Below, piece by piece: positions 16,966 through 24,600 of a stretch of DNA of 36,775 nt. How positions within the stretch are numbered: position 1 is the first letter of the stretch; each line of letters begins with the position of its first letter. The stretch is from Lachnospiraceae bacterium (GTDB taxonomy: Bacteria; Bacillota; Clostridia; Lachnospirales; Lachnospiraceae): NCBI GenBank assembly GCA_017396555.1, contig JAFQLS010000047.1, positions 1-36,775 on the forward strand, read 5' to 3'. The notes below the pieces were generated by a model that worked only from the letters and a program-made list of their open reading frames with translations, did not search any database and was not told the origin of the DNA. A program made the translations under genes and the position numbers.

Positions 16966-17640
16966 ATGGAAAAAGCAATATTTTGGGATAGTGACGGAAC
17001 ACTATTATATGGAAATGAATCGTTTACAATTTCTATTGTAAGGGCATTTGAAGAATTTGGATATTCTATGAATGAGGAAACAGCCAGAAATCGTAAGAGA
17101 AATATATGCTCGTGGGATGTTCCCTGGAAAGACCATTCTAATAAAGATGGAGAACAATGGTGGAAGGATTTATTAGAAGATATTCGTGCTTTTTGTAGGG
17201 AAAATAATGTGAGAGATGAAGATATTGAGCCACTCTGTATTTCATTCAGAAAAAAAGTTATAACATATGAATATGAAGCATATCCTGATGCAAAGGAAGT
17301 GTTACATTATTTTAAAGAAAATGGATATGAAAATTACATTATTTCTAATAATTTTCCTGAACTTAGTGAAGTATTTGACAGGCTTGGATTAGGTGATGAG
17401 ATATCAGGCTATTTCACATCAGCAGCTGTAGGATATGAGAAGCCAAGCAAGGAAATCTTTGAGTATGCCATAGAGACAGCGGGTAATCCGGATATAAAAT
17501 ATATGATTGGTGATAATCCGCTAACGGACTATGAAGGTGGTATGAATGCAGGTTTGACGTCTATCCTTGTACATAATAAGGTGGAAGGGAAAGTATGCTG
17601 TGAGAGTCTTGTGGATTTGATGGGGGTTATTGAAGAGTAA
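16966..17640 (+). CDS. HAD superfamily hydrolase
   Basis: A 224-aa phosphatase-type HAD protein. Motif I is FWDSDGTLLYG with the nucleophile Asp near residue 8 and the second Asp near 10. A helical cap (about 17-90) contains many Trp and charged residues. Motif II is YIISNNFPE, motif III is the Lys of GYEKPSKEIF, and motif IV is YMIGDNPLTDYEGG. This order matches subfamily I phosphoglycolate phosphatase/haloacid dehalogenase-like enzymes that act on small phosphorylated metabolites. GAAGG precedes ATG 16966. It converges on the rhodanese gene with a shared hairpin between. The substrate cannot be deduced. Confidence 0.88.
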   Translation: MEKAIFWDSDGTLLYGNESFTISIVRAFEEFGYSMNEETARNRKRNICSWDVPWKDHSNKDGEQWWKDLLEDIRAFCRENNVRDEDIEPLCISFRKKVITYEYEAYPDAKEVLHYFKENGYENYIISNNFPELSEVFDRLGLGDEISGYFTSAAVGYEKPSKEIFEYAIETAGNPDIKYMIGDNPLTDYEGGMNAGLTSILVHNKVEGKVCCESLVDLMGVIEE

Positions 17641-17657
17641 TATTGGAATAAATTAAT

Positions 17658-17688
17658 TATGGCACAGTTACTCTGTAACTGTGCCATA
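17658..17688. terminator. Bidirectional hairpin between HAD and rhodanese genes
   Basis: ATGGCACAGTTA (17659-17670) is the perfect complement of TAACTGTGCCAT (17676-17687) with a 5-nt loop. It serves convergent genes. Its arms contain the last codons and stop of the reverse-strand rhodanese gene (stop at 17668-17670). T-runs are weak on both sides, so termination efficiency is uncertain. Confidence 0.65.
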
Positions 17689-18087
17689 TGTCCAATCAAT
17701 AATACCACCAAATTCTTTGACGTTAGTGTATCCAAGTTCTGCAAGGTCTTTTGAAACGTTTTTACTTCTTCTGCCACTTCGACAATAAACAAGTATTAGT
17801 TGATCTTTGTCTGTAAGCATACTGCTAGCCTTTTCTTTAATTTCATAATCAGGTATTAATAGAGCTCCTTTAATATGTCCAGCGTTATATTCCTCATCTG
17901 TGCGAACATCGAGGATGATATAGTTTTCTTCGCTATCCATAAGCTCTTTGGCTTTTTCGGGAGTAATTTGCTCGTAATCATTCTTAGAATCAGATGAACT
18001 TTCTTCTGCATTTTCAGGAGATGAACAACTAGAAAATACAAAAATTCCAAGTAATAAAATTAAAATAAGATATATATTTCGTCCCAT
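17668..18087 (-). CDS. Rhodanese-like domain lipoprotein
   Basis: A 139-aa exported protein. The N-terminus (MGRNIYLILILLLGIFVFSSC) is a signal peptide with a lipobox ending in Cys at about 21, followed by a Ser/Glu-rich linker (22-40). The rhodanese domain shows ILDVRTDEEYNAGHIKGALL and the active loop VYCRSGRRSKN with the catalytic Cys, ending FGGIIDWTYG. Such domains transfer sulfane sulfur or sense oxidants; here it is tethered outside the membrane. I chose ATG 18087 because AAGGAG lies seven bases upstream; ATG 18093 is too close to that site. It is divergent from the Fic gene. Confidence 0.9.
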   Translation of the reverse strand: MGRNIYLILILLLGIFVFSSCSSPENAEESSSDSKNDYEQITPEKAKELMDSEENYIILDVRTDEEYNAGHIKGALLIPDYEIKEKASSMLTDKDQLILVYCRSGRRSKNVSKDLAELGYTNVKEFGGIIDWTYGTVTE

Positions 18088-18193
18088 CAACATTCTCCTT
18101 AATATGGTATTTCTATAATAATGTATTATAGCGCTAATGGTGACGTTAGTATATAATAGAATTGAAAATTTTAAAAATAAGGGAGTAAAATTA

Positions 18194-18222
18194 TTGTTTT
18201 TTGCCCATATAATAGGTATAAT
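18194..18222 (+). promoter_or_regulatory. Probable promoter of the Fic gene
   Basis: TTGTTT (18194-18199), a 17-nt spacer and a perfect TATAAT (18217-18222) lie 48 nt before the Fic start codon. Confidence 0.5.
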
Positions 18223-18225
18223 AAA

Positions 18226-18261
18226 GCAAGATAATAAGTAAGATAATAAGCAAGATAGGAG
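18226..18261. repeat. 12-nt tandem repeat in the Fic 5' leader
   Basis: Three units in a row: GCAAGATAATAA (18226-18237), GTAAGATAATAA (18238-18249) and GCAAGATAGGAG (18250-18261). The third unit supplies the Shine-Dalgarno sequence AGGAG of the Fic gene. A change in unit number would alter leader length. Confidence 0.7.
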
Positions 18262-18269
18262 GTGCATGA

Positions 18270-19262
18270 ATGAGTGATTATATTCCACCGTTTAAGATAA
18301 CAAATGAAATATTATCCTATGTAGCTTCAATTTCTGAAAAAATCGGAAGGATTTCAGTAGTCAATAATTTAGCAGCAAAACCACATCTTAGAAGAAATAA
18401 CAGAATAAAATCTATTCATTCATCATTAAAAATAGAGGCGAACTCACTCACGCTTAGTCAGGTAAGGGATGTTATTAATGGTAAGTTTGTACTTGGAGAG
18501 CAAAAGGAAATACAAGAAGTAAAGAATGCTTATGCAGCTTATGATAAGATAAAAGATATTGATCCATATAGTATTAAGTCGTTAAAAGAGTTTCATGGAA
18601 TAATGGCTAGATATGTTGTTTCTGAATCGGGAGATTTTAGACAAGGTGAAGAAGGCGTTTTTTATGGAGATGCATGCATTTTTATGTGTCCTCCTGCTAG
18701 TTTTGTACCAAGGCAAATGGAAGAACTATTTGCTTGGATGAATGTGCATAGAGAAGATATACATCCACTTATATTGAGTAGCATATTCCATTATGAATTT
18801 GTATTTATTCATCCATTTTCAGATGGTAATGGAAGAATGGCAAGGTTATGGCATACAGCCATTTTGTCGCAATGGAAGTCAATATTTGAGTATATCCCTA
18901 TAGAGAGTCAGGTCGAGAAGTTTCAAGATGATTATTATGAAGCTATTGCAAGATGTCATGTGCAGGGAGAATCGACAATATTTATAGAATTTATGCTTGA
19001 ACAGATAGATAAAATCTTAGATGAAATTGCGGGACAAGTGTCAGATGGCTCTGAGTATATGACAGAATATCTTAAGAGAATGCTTGATGTGATGGAATAC
19101 GATGTGCCTTACACATCCGTTGCAATTATGGAGATGCTTGGTCTTAAATCAAAAGAAACATTTCGTAAAAATTATATGAATCCTGCATTGAAGCACAATC
19201 TTGTAAAAATGACCCTTCCGGATAAACCTAATAGTAAAAATCAAAGATATATAAAATTTTAA
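18270..19262 (+). CDS. Fic family protein (putative AMP-transferase) with C-terminal winged helix
   Basis: A 330-aa Fic-domain protein. The signature HPFSDGNGRMAR (around 189-200) is complete, including the catalytic His and the Gly-Asn-Gly-Arg anion site, so it should be catalytically competent. Fic proteins transfer AMP or other phospho-moieties from nucleotides to target side chains. An upstream helix SSLKIEANSLT matches the class II inhibitory motif in its Ser and Glu, with Ala rather than Gly after Glu. The N-terminal Fic_N-like helices cover about 1-100, and the last ~80 residues (from about 250) look like a winged helix-turn-helix (VAIMEMLGLKSKETFRKNYM). AGGAGG precedes ATG 18270. No antitoxin gene is adjacent, so it probably regulates itself. 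Confidence 0.93.
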   Translation: MSDYIPPFKITNEILSYVASISEKIGRISVVNNLAAKPHLRRNNRIKSIHSSLKIEANSLTLSQVRDVINGKFVLGEQKEIQEVKNAYAAYDKIKDIDPYSIKSLKEFHGIMARYVVSESGDFRQGEEGVFYGDACIFMCPPASFVPRQMEELFAWMNVHREDIHPLILSSIFHYEFVFIHPFSDGNGRMARLWHTAILSQWKSIFEYIPIESQVEKFQDDYYEAIARCHVQGESTIFIEFMLEQIDKILDEIAGQVSDGSEYMTEYLKRMLDVMEYDVPYTSVAIMEMLGLKSKETFRKNYMNPALKHNLVKMTLPDKPNSKNQRYIKF

Positions 19263-19372
19263 ATAAACTTCATAACAAGGGAACAACTTTGTTTATAAAC
19301 AAGAATGAGGTTGCAACTATTTTTTGAAATGCGTATTATTAGAATAGCAGTGCTGAAAGGAGAGAGCTTTTT

Positions 19373-19402
19373 ATGCGTAGAAGATATGTTATTGCTCAGT
19401 AG
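19373..19402 (+). CDS. Possible 9-codon leader peptide
   Basis: AAAGGAGAGAG stands at proper distance before ATG 19373, which opens the short frame MRRRYVIAQ ending in TAG (19400-19402). The Shine-Dalgarno is as strong as that of real genes here, and the frame is too short to be a normal protein. The stop codon lies in the loop of a hairpin. No family can be assigned. It could also be the scar of a decayed gene. Confidence 0.35.
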   Translation: MRRRYVIAQ

Positions 19403-19435
19403 TCTGAGCTTAAAATAAAAAGGATAGTTAAGCTC
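19394..19435 (+). promoter_or_regulatory. Two mutually exclusive hairpins upstream of the CD3324-like gene
   Basis: GCTCAG (19394-19399) pairs with CTGAGC (19404-19409) around loop TAGT, whose TAG is the stop of the short leader frame. The overlapping GAGCTTA (19406-19412) instead pairs with TAAGCTC (19429-19435). Only one stem can form at a time. The next Shine-Dalgarno (AAGGAGG) begins about 20 nt downstream. Confidence 0.4.
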
Positions 19436-19469
19436 GGATGAATCCCCGTAAATAAAAAGGAGGATTACA

Positions 19470-19751
19470 ATGAGCTATATAAGTGCAGAAGATGTTCTGC
19501 CTAAAGAACTTATAGAGACTATTCAGCAGTATGTAAGCGGGAAAAGTATATACATTCCATGCAAAGAGAAGAAGGTCTGGGGAAGCCAGACAAAAACAAG
19601 GCAGTATTATAAAGAGAGGAACCATGAAATATGCACAAAGCATAAAAATGGCGTATCAATAAAAATACTTGCCACTACATATTCTCTATCAGAAAAGAGT
19701 ATACAAAGAGTTATAAGAACGACTAGCAAGAAGGTTGATTCTGTTCAATGA
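19470..19751 (+). CDS. CD3324-like small DNA-binding family protein
   Basis: A 93-aa basic protein beginning MSYISAEDVLPKELIETIQQ. It continues with YVSGKSIYIPCKEKKVWG, a segment RQYYKERNHEICTKHKNG and a C-terminal helix-turn-helix-like stretch (SIKILATTYSLSEKSIQRVI). The pattern agrees with what I remember of the CD3324 family of Clostridia, whose HTH resembles Mor-type regulators. Probably a cytosolic DNA-binding protein of unknown targets. AAGGAGG precedes ATG 19470. It overlaps the DUF1062 gene by 4 nt (ATGA), so the two are translated together. Confidence 0.75.
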   Translation: MSYISAEDVLPKELIETIQQYVSGKSIYIPCKEKKVWGSQTKTRQYYKERNHEICTKHKNGVSIKILATTYSLSEKSIQRVIRTTSKKVDSVQ

Positions 19752-20035
19752 TTAAAGTATATCATCGCTGTGGAGGATGTGGGAAGAAGCAGGAGTTTAT
19801 TAATTCAGGAAAGTTCAGAATAAATGCTAATGGTAATAGAGTTGATGTTTGGCTCATATATAGATGTAAAAAATGTAAGCATTCTTGGAATTTAACAATT
19901 TATGAAAGGAAGAAACCTTCGAAAATAAATAAGGAGGAGTACAAACTTTTCATGGAGAATGATTATGAACTGGCTTCAAAATATGGAAATGATATAGATT
20001 TTCTGAAACGAAACAATGCTGAAATAAAGTCTTGA
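19748..20035 (+). CDS. DUF1062 family protein
   Basis: A 95-aa protein with two Cys pairs that could bind zinc: CGGCG near the start (residues 8-12) and CKKC in the middle. The phrase FRINANGNRVDVWLIYRCKK followed by CKHSWNLTIYER is characteristic of DUF1062; full members are often longer (about 170-200 aa), so this is a short version covering the zinc-ribbon part. The ending near ELASKYGNDIDFL also fits the family. Function unknown. It is coupled by an ATGA overlap to the CD3324-like gene, and the cobalamin riboswitch starts about 45 nt after its stop. Confidence 0.8.
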   Translation: MIKVYHRCGGCGKKQEFINSGKFRINANGNRVDVWLIYRCKKCKHSWNLTIYERKKPSKINKEEYKLFMENDYELASKYGNDIDFLKRNNAEIKS

Positions 20036-20080
20036 CTTTGCTAAGGTTTGAGATTATTCTATTAGAGAATTAAATATTTG

Positions 20081-20248
20081 AATCAGGTGTCAGAAGAACT
20101 CATTAAGAGTTGGTTCTGGTGAAAAGGGAAACAGGTGCAAGTCCTGTACGAACTCGTCACCGTAATTAGGGAGCTAAGCCGATATATCACTGGGAAACTG
20201 GGAAGATGGCGGATGCGATGAACTATAAGCCGGGAGACCTGCCTGATT
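20081..20248 (+). promoter_or_regulatory. Cobalamin (B12) riboswitch aptamer
   Basis: The hallmark B12-box AGCCGGGAGACCTGCC spans about 20228-20243. Upstream features match the class: an initial stem with AATCAGG (20081-20087) pairing with CCTGATT (20242-20248), AAGGGAAACAGGTGCAAGTC at about 20135, CTCGTCACCGTA and a CACTGGGAAACTGGGAAGAT segment. AdoCbl or another cobalamin would be the ligand. Downstream lie an AGCG hairpin, CTATCTTGTTAGAGATAG and a terminator, which together form the expression platform. Confidence 0.93.
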
Positions 20249-20333
20249 TTAAGTACATAAGCGTAAGCTTGATGCCACGAGTAATTGGTTGTACATGAGT
20301 CTATCTTGTTAGAGATAGTTATGTTTGAGTGGT

Positions 20334-20363
20334 AGAGAGTTATCGTTTTGATAACTCTTTTTT
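20334..20363 (+). terminator. Riboswitch-controlled terminator
   Basis: GAGTTATC (20337-20344) pairs with GATAACTC (20350-20357) around GTTTT and is followed by six Ts. It lies between the B12 aptamer and the first gene, the right place to turn the operon off when cobalamin is bound. Confidence 0.88.
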
Positions 20364-20392
20364 AATTCGGTATTTTGAGCAAAGGAGGTAAA

Positions 20393-20647
20393 ATGGAAAA
20401 TTCATATAAGTATTTTGAAAATCGAAATTGTGAATATTATCCGTGTCATTCAGGAGCACAGAACATAAATTGTCTGTTCTGTTATTGCCCGTTATATAGC
20501 ATGGAAAAATGTCCGGGGAATTATAAATATATTGAAGTAAACGGGAAGAAAATCAAAGAATGTACAGATTGTACATTCCCACATAAGTCGGAAAATTATG
20601 ATAAAATAATATGTATTTTAAAGGAGAAAAACAAAAATGAGATTTAG
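20393..20647 (+). CDS. Cysteine-rich small-domain protein of a B12 operon
   Basis: An 84-aa protein with many Cys in zinc-finger-like spacing. Key motifs are YKYFENRNCEYYPCH, NCLFCYCPLYSMEKCPGNY and ECTDCTFPHKSENYDKI. These match the cysteine-rich small domain (zf-like, PF04071) often found next to or fused to cobalamin biosynthesis and salvage genes. Its biochemical role is not established; metal binding is likely. The true start is ATG 20393 after AAAGGAGG; an upstream in-frame start includes that site and is rejected. It is the first gene after the cobalamin riboswitch and overlaps the next gene by 11 nt. Confidence 0.88.
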   Translation: MENSYKYFENRNCEYYPCHSGAQNINCLFCYCPLYSMEKCPGNYKYIEVNGKKIKECTDCTFPHKSENYDKIICILKEKNKNEI

Positions 20648-21095
20648 TGTAAATAAGAAAATTAGTTCATGGTTAATTTGTATGATGCTTGTAGTAACTA
20701 TGGCATTCATGGTAGTAGGATGTGGAAAAAATGACACAGAAAATACTACTACAACTGAGTCACAGAGTGCTTCAGAGGAATCAAAAGTAACTGTATTAGG
20801 CGAAGGTAATACAAAGTTTGCATTTACAGTTGTTGATAAAGATGGTAACGAAACTGAATTTGAAATCAATACAGACAAGGAAACTGTTGGAGATGCCTTA
20901 TTAGAGGTTGAATTAATTGAAGGAGAAGAAAGCGAATATGGCTTGTATGTTAAGAAGGTAAATGGAATTACAGCAGACTATGATAAAGATCAGACATATT
21001 GGGCATTTTATGTAAATGGTGAATATGCATCTTCAGGTGTTGACACAACAACTATTGAAAATGGCGCTGAATATATGTTTAAAGTAGAAAAATAA
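20637..21095 (+). CDS. DUF4430 (transcobalamin-like) lipoprotein
   Basis: A 152-aa exported protein. The N-terminus is a basic stretch, a hydrophobic helix and a lipobox MVVGC with lipid Cys at about 29, then a Thr/Ser/Glu-rich linker. From about 50 a beta-rich domain runs through FAFTVVDKDGNETEFEINTD, TVGDALLEV, YGLYVKKVNGI and YWAFYVNGEYASSGVDTTTI, ending in ENGAEYMFKVEK. This is the DUF4430 pattern, related to the C-terminal domain of transcobalamin and intrinsic factor. Under a cobalamin riboswitch and directly before an ECF S component, it is likely an outside B12-capture lipoprotein (inferred). AAGGAG precedes ATG 20637, and the stop overlaps the next start (TAATG). Confidence 0.88.
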   Translation: MRFSVNKKISSWLICMMLVVTMAFMVVGCGKNDTENTTTTESQSASEESKVTVLGEGNTKFAFTVVDKDGNETEFEINTDKETVGDALLEVELIEGEESEYGLYVKKVNGITADYDKDQTYWAFYVNGEYASSGVDTTTIENGAEYMFKVEK

Positions 21096-21613
21096 TGAAA
21101 TTATCAGTTAGAGAAACAGTTATATTTGGTATGCTTGGTGCAGTGATGTATGCATCTAAAATTATTATGGAAGCATTACCTAATATACATTTATTAGGAG
21201 TATTTACAATAGCATTTACAATTGTGTATAGAAAAAAAGCGCTATATCCCATTTATACATATGTTTTTATAAATGGAATATATAGTGGTTTTGCTACATG
21301 GTGGATTCCGTATTTGTATTTGTGGACGGTTCTTTGGGGAGTAACAATGTTGCTTCCTAAGAAAATGCCGAAAAAGATAAAGCCTATAGTATTTATGGTG
21401 ATAAATGCTTTGCATGGCTTTTTATACGGTGCACTTTATGCACCGGCACAGGCAATTTTATTTGGTTTAAGCTTTGATGGAATGGTAGCATGGATAATAG
21501 CAGGACTTCCGTTCGATTTTATTCACGGAGTGAGTAATTTCTTTTGTGGTATGTTGATTTTACCTATCGCAAGTCTGCTGCTAAAGCTTGAGAGAGTTAG
21601 TAATAGAAGATGA
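21095..21613 (+). CDS. ECF transporter S component, probably for cobalamin or precursor
   Basis: A 172-aa membrane protein with about five to six helices (around 8-25, 32-48, 50-70, 73-88, 100-125 and 140-163). The N-terminus VRETVIFGMLGAVMYASK fits the S-component start that contacts EcfT (alanine/glycine-rich first helix). No ATPase or EcfT genes are in the window, so it would use a shared energy module. The riboswitch and the DUF4430 partner point to a corrinoid as substrate. CbrT-type cobalamin S components and CblT alpha-ribazole transporters are known, and I cannot tell which is closer. The start overlaps the DUF4430 stop by one base. A terminator follows. Confidence 0.8.
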   Translation: MKLSVRETVIFGMLGAVMYASKIIMEALPNIHLLGVFTIAFTIVYRKKALYPIYTYVFINGIYSGFATWWIPYLYLWTVLWGVTMLLPKKMPKKIKPIVFMVINALHGFLYGALYAPAQAILFGLSFDGMVAWIIAGLPFDFIHGVSNFFCGMLILPIASLLLKLERVSNRR

Positions 21614-21617
21614 TATA

Positions 21618-21671
21618 AAATGTTATGGTTATTTTGATGGAATCGTGATAAAATAGCCATAGCATTTTTTG
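21618..21671 (+). terminator. Terminator of the B12 operon
   Basis: AAATGTTATGGTTATTTT pairs with AAAATAGCCATAGCATTT, apart from G-T pairs, around a 15-nt loop and ends in a T-run. It lies a few bases after the ECF S-component stop and before dnaE. Confidence 0.88.
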
Positions 21672-21695
21672 TTATATAAGGAATGGAGGAAGATT

Positions 21696-24600
21696 ATGTC
21701 ATTTGCGCATTTGCATGTCCATACAGAATTTAGTCTGTTAGATGGTTCATCGAAAATTAAAGAATTGCCGGCAAGAGCTAAAGAGCTTGGGATGGATGCA
21801 ATAGCCATAACGGATCATGGTGTAATGTATGGTGTAATTGACTTCTATAGAGAATGTAATAAGGTTGGTATAAAGCCGGTTATTGGGTGTGAGGTGTATG
21901 TTGCACCTGGCTCGAGATTTGACAAGGAGCAAAATCATGGTGATGACAGATATTATCATTTGGTATTGCTTGCGGAGAATAACAAGGGCTACGATAACCT
22001 TATGAAAATTGTATCCAAGGGCTTTGTGGACGGTTTTTATTATAAACCCAGAGTAGATTATGAAGTACTAAGAGAATATAGTGAGGGTATAATCTGTCTT
22101 AGTGCCTGTCTTGCAGGAGAGGTTCAAAGATACCTGGCAAGAGGAATGTACGAAGAGGGTAAGGAAGCGGCCCTTAGATATCAGGAAATTTTTGGTGTGG
22201 GCAATTTCTTTCTTGAATTACAGGACCATGGTATTCCTGAGCAAAGAGACGTTAATGCAGCCCTGATGCGACTTCATAATGATACAGGAATAGAAATGGT
22301 AGCTACAAATGATATTCATTATACATATGCAAGTGACTGGGAAGCACATGATATTTTACTATGTATTCAAACCGGTAAAAAGGTAGATGATACAGATAGA
22401 ATGCGATATGAAGGCGGACAGTATTACTGCAAATCGCCACAGGAAATGGAACAGCTGTTTCCATATGCAAAAGAAGCTCTTGAAAATACAGGTAAGATAG
22501 CAGACAGATGTAATGTTGAGATAGAATTTGGTGTAACCAAGTTACCTAAATATGATGTGCCGGAGGGTTATACATCATGGGAATATTTACAATACCTTTG
22601 TAATAGAGGTCTTAATGAAAAATATCCGGAGGATGACGGTTCGCTTAGAGAAAGACTTGATTATGAGTTGAATACTATACACGATATGGGATATGTTGAT
22701 TATTTTCTTATTGTGTGGGATTTTATACATTTTGCAAGGGAAAATGATATTATGGTTGGCCCGGGTAGAGGGTCAGCGGCAGGAAGCCTTGTATCATACT
22801 GTCTTGGAATAACTAATATTGACCCTATCAAATATAGCCTTCTGTTTGAAAGATTTCTTAATCCCGAACGTGTATCCATGCCCGATATAGATATTGATTT
22901 TTGTTATGAGAGAAGACAGGAAGTAATAGATTATGTAGTTAGAAAGTATGGAAAAGAACAGGTTGTACAGATTGTAACCTTTGGTACACTTGCGGCTCGT
23001 GGTGTAATCAGAGATGTGGGACGTGTTCTTGACATTCCTTATGCTACGTGTGATTTGGTGTCTAAATCTGTTCCGATGGAGCTTGGAATTACTATAGATA
23101 AAGCACTGGAAAAGAATCCTGAATTGCGGGAAATGTATAATAGTGACGAGGTTATTCATAAGCTTATAGAGATGTCTAAGAGACTTGAAGGCTTACCTAG
23201 ACATACCTCTATGCATGCTGCAGGTGTAGTTATTTCGCAAAAGCCTGTAGATGAATATGTTCCTTTGTCACGTTCTTCTGATGGTTCAATAACCACCCAG
23301 TATATTATGACAACACTTGAAGAACTTGGACTTCTTAAGATGGATTTTCTTGGTTTAAGAACACTTACGGTTATTCAAAATGCTGTTAAATACGCAGAAA
23401 AGAGTAACGGAATTAAGATAGATATTAATAATATTGATTATAATGATAAGAAGGTACTTGAGTCGCTTGGAACAGGTAAGACAGATGGTGTGTTCCAGCT
23501 TGAAAGTGCCGGAATGAAGAACTTCATGAAGGAATTAAAACCTGAAAATCTTGAAGATATAATAGCCGGTATTTCACTTTACAGACCGGGTCCGATGGAT
23601 TTTATACCAAAGTATCTTGAAGGTAAAAATAATCCGGATAAGATAACCTATGACTGCCCACAGCTTGAGCCTATTCTCAAGCCTACTTATGGTTGTATTG
23701 TATATCAGGAACAGGTTATGCAGATAGTTAGAGATTTGGCAGGTTATACCTTGGGACGAAGCGATTTGCTTAGAAGAGCTATGTCCAAGAAAAAACAGGA
23801 GGTTATGGAAAAAGAGCGTCAGAGCTTTGTATATGGTAATCCGGAGGAAAATGTACCCGGCTGTATTGCTAATGGAATACCTGAAAATATAGCAAACAAG
23901 ATTTATGATGAAATGATTGATTTTGCAAAATATGCATTTAACAAATCCCATGCAGCAGCTTACGCAGTAGTGTCGTATCAGACAGCATATTTAAAATACT
24001 ACTATCCGGTAGAATTTATGGCGGCATTAATGACGTCTGTAATAGATAATACATCAAAGGTATCAGAATACATTTATGCATGTCGTTCAATGAAAATAAA
24101 TATTTTACCACCGGATATAAACGAGGGCGAAAGCGGCTTTACAGTCAGCGGGAATTCTATAAGATATGGTCTTTCTGCTATTAAAAATGTTGGTAAAAAT
24201 GTCATTGACTCAATAGTTGCAGAGCGTTCTGAGAATGGAAAATATGCTTCTATCAAAGAGTTTGTAGAAAGAATGTTTGATAAGGGTCTAAATAAGCGGG
24301 CTATTGAGAATTTCATTAAAGCAGGAGCTTTTGATGGACTTGGAGGAAATAGAAAACAGTATATACAAGTATATGGAATGATTATTGACCAGGTGGTGAA
24401 TGAAAAGAAAAAATCCATATCAGGACAGATGAGTTTGTTTGATATTGCTACAGATGATGCTAAAGATGCATTTGAAATAAAACTTCCAAATGTTTCCGAA
24501 TACGAAATGGAAGAAAAGCTTGCATTCGAAAAGGAAGTTCTTGGTATATATGTAAGTGGCCATCCGTTAGATAATTATATGGATAGGATGAAGAAAAATA

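Noticed and set aside
17529-17792. 87-codon reverse frame spanning the HAD-rhodanese junction
   Set aside because: Out of frame with the rhodanese domain and opposite the HAD gene; no supporting start.
18124-18157. Inverted repeat TATTATA...CTAA/TTAG...TATAATA between the rhodanese and Fic genes
   Set aside because: Could be an operator for the divergent pair, but the stem is interrupted and AT-rich, so I do not list it as a feature.
19289-19302. 14-bp perfect palindrome TTGTTTATAAACAA after the Fic gene
   Set aside because: Could be an operator or part of a weak terminator, but AT-rich palindromes of this size occur by chance here and no partner site was found.
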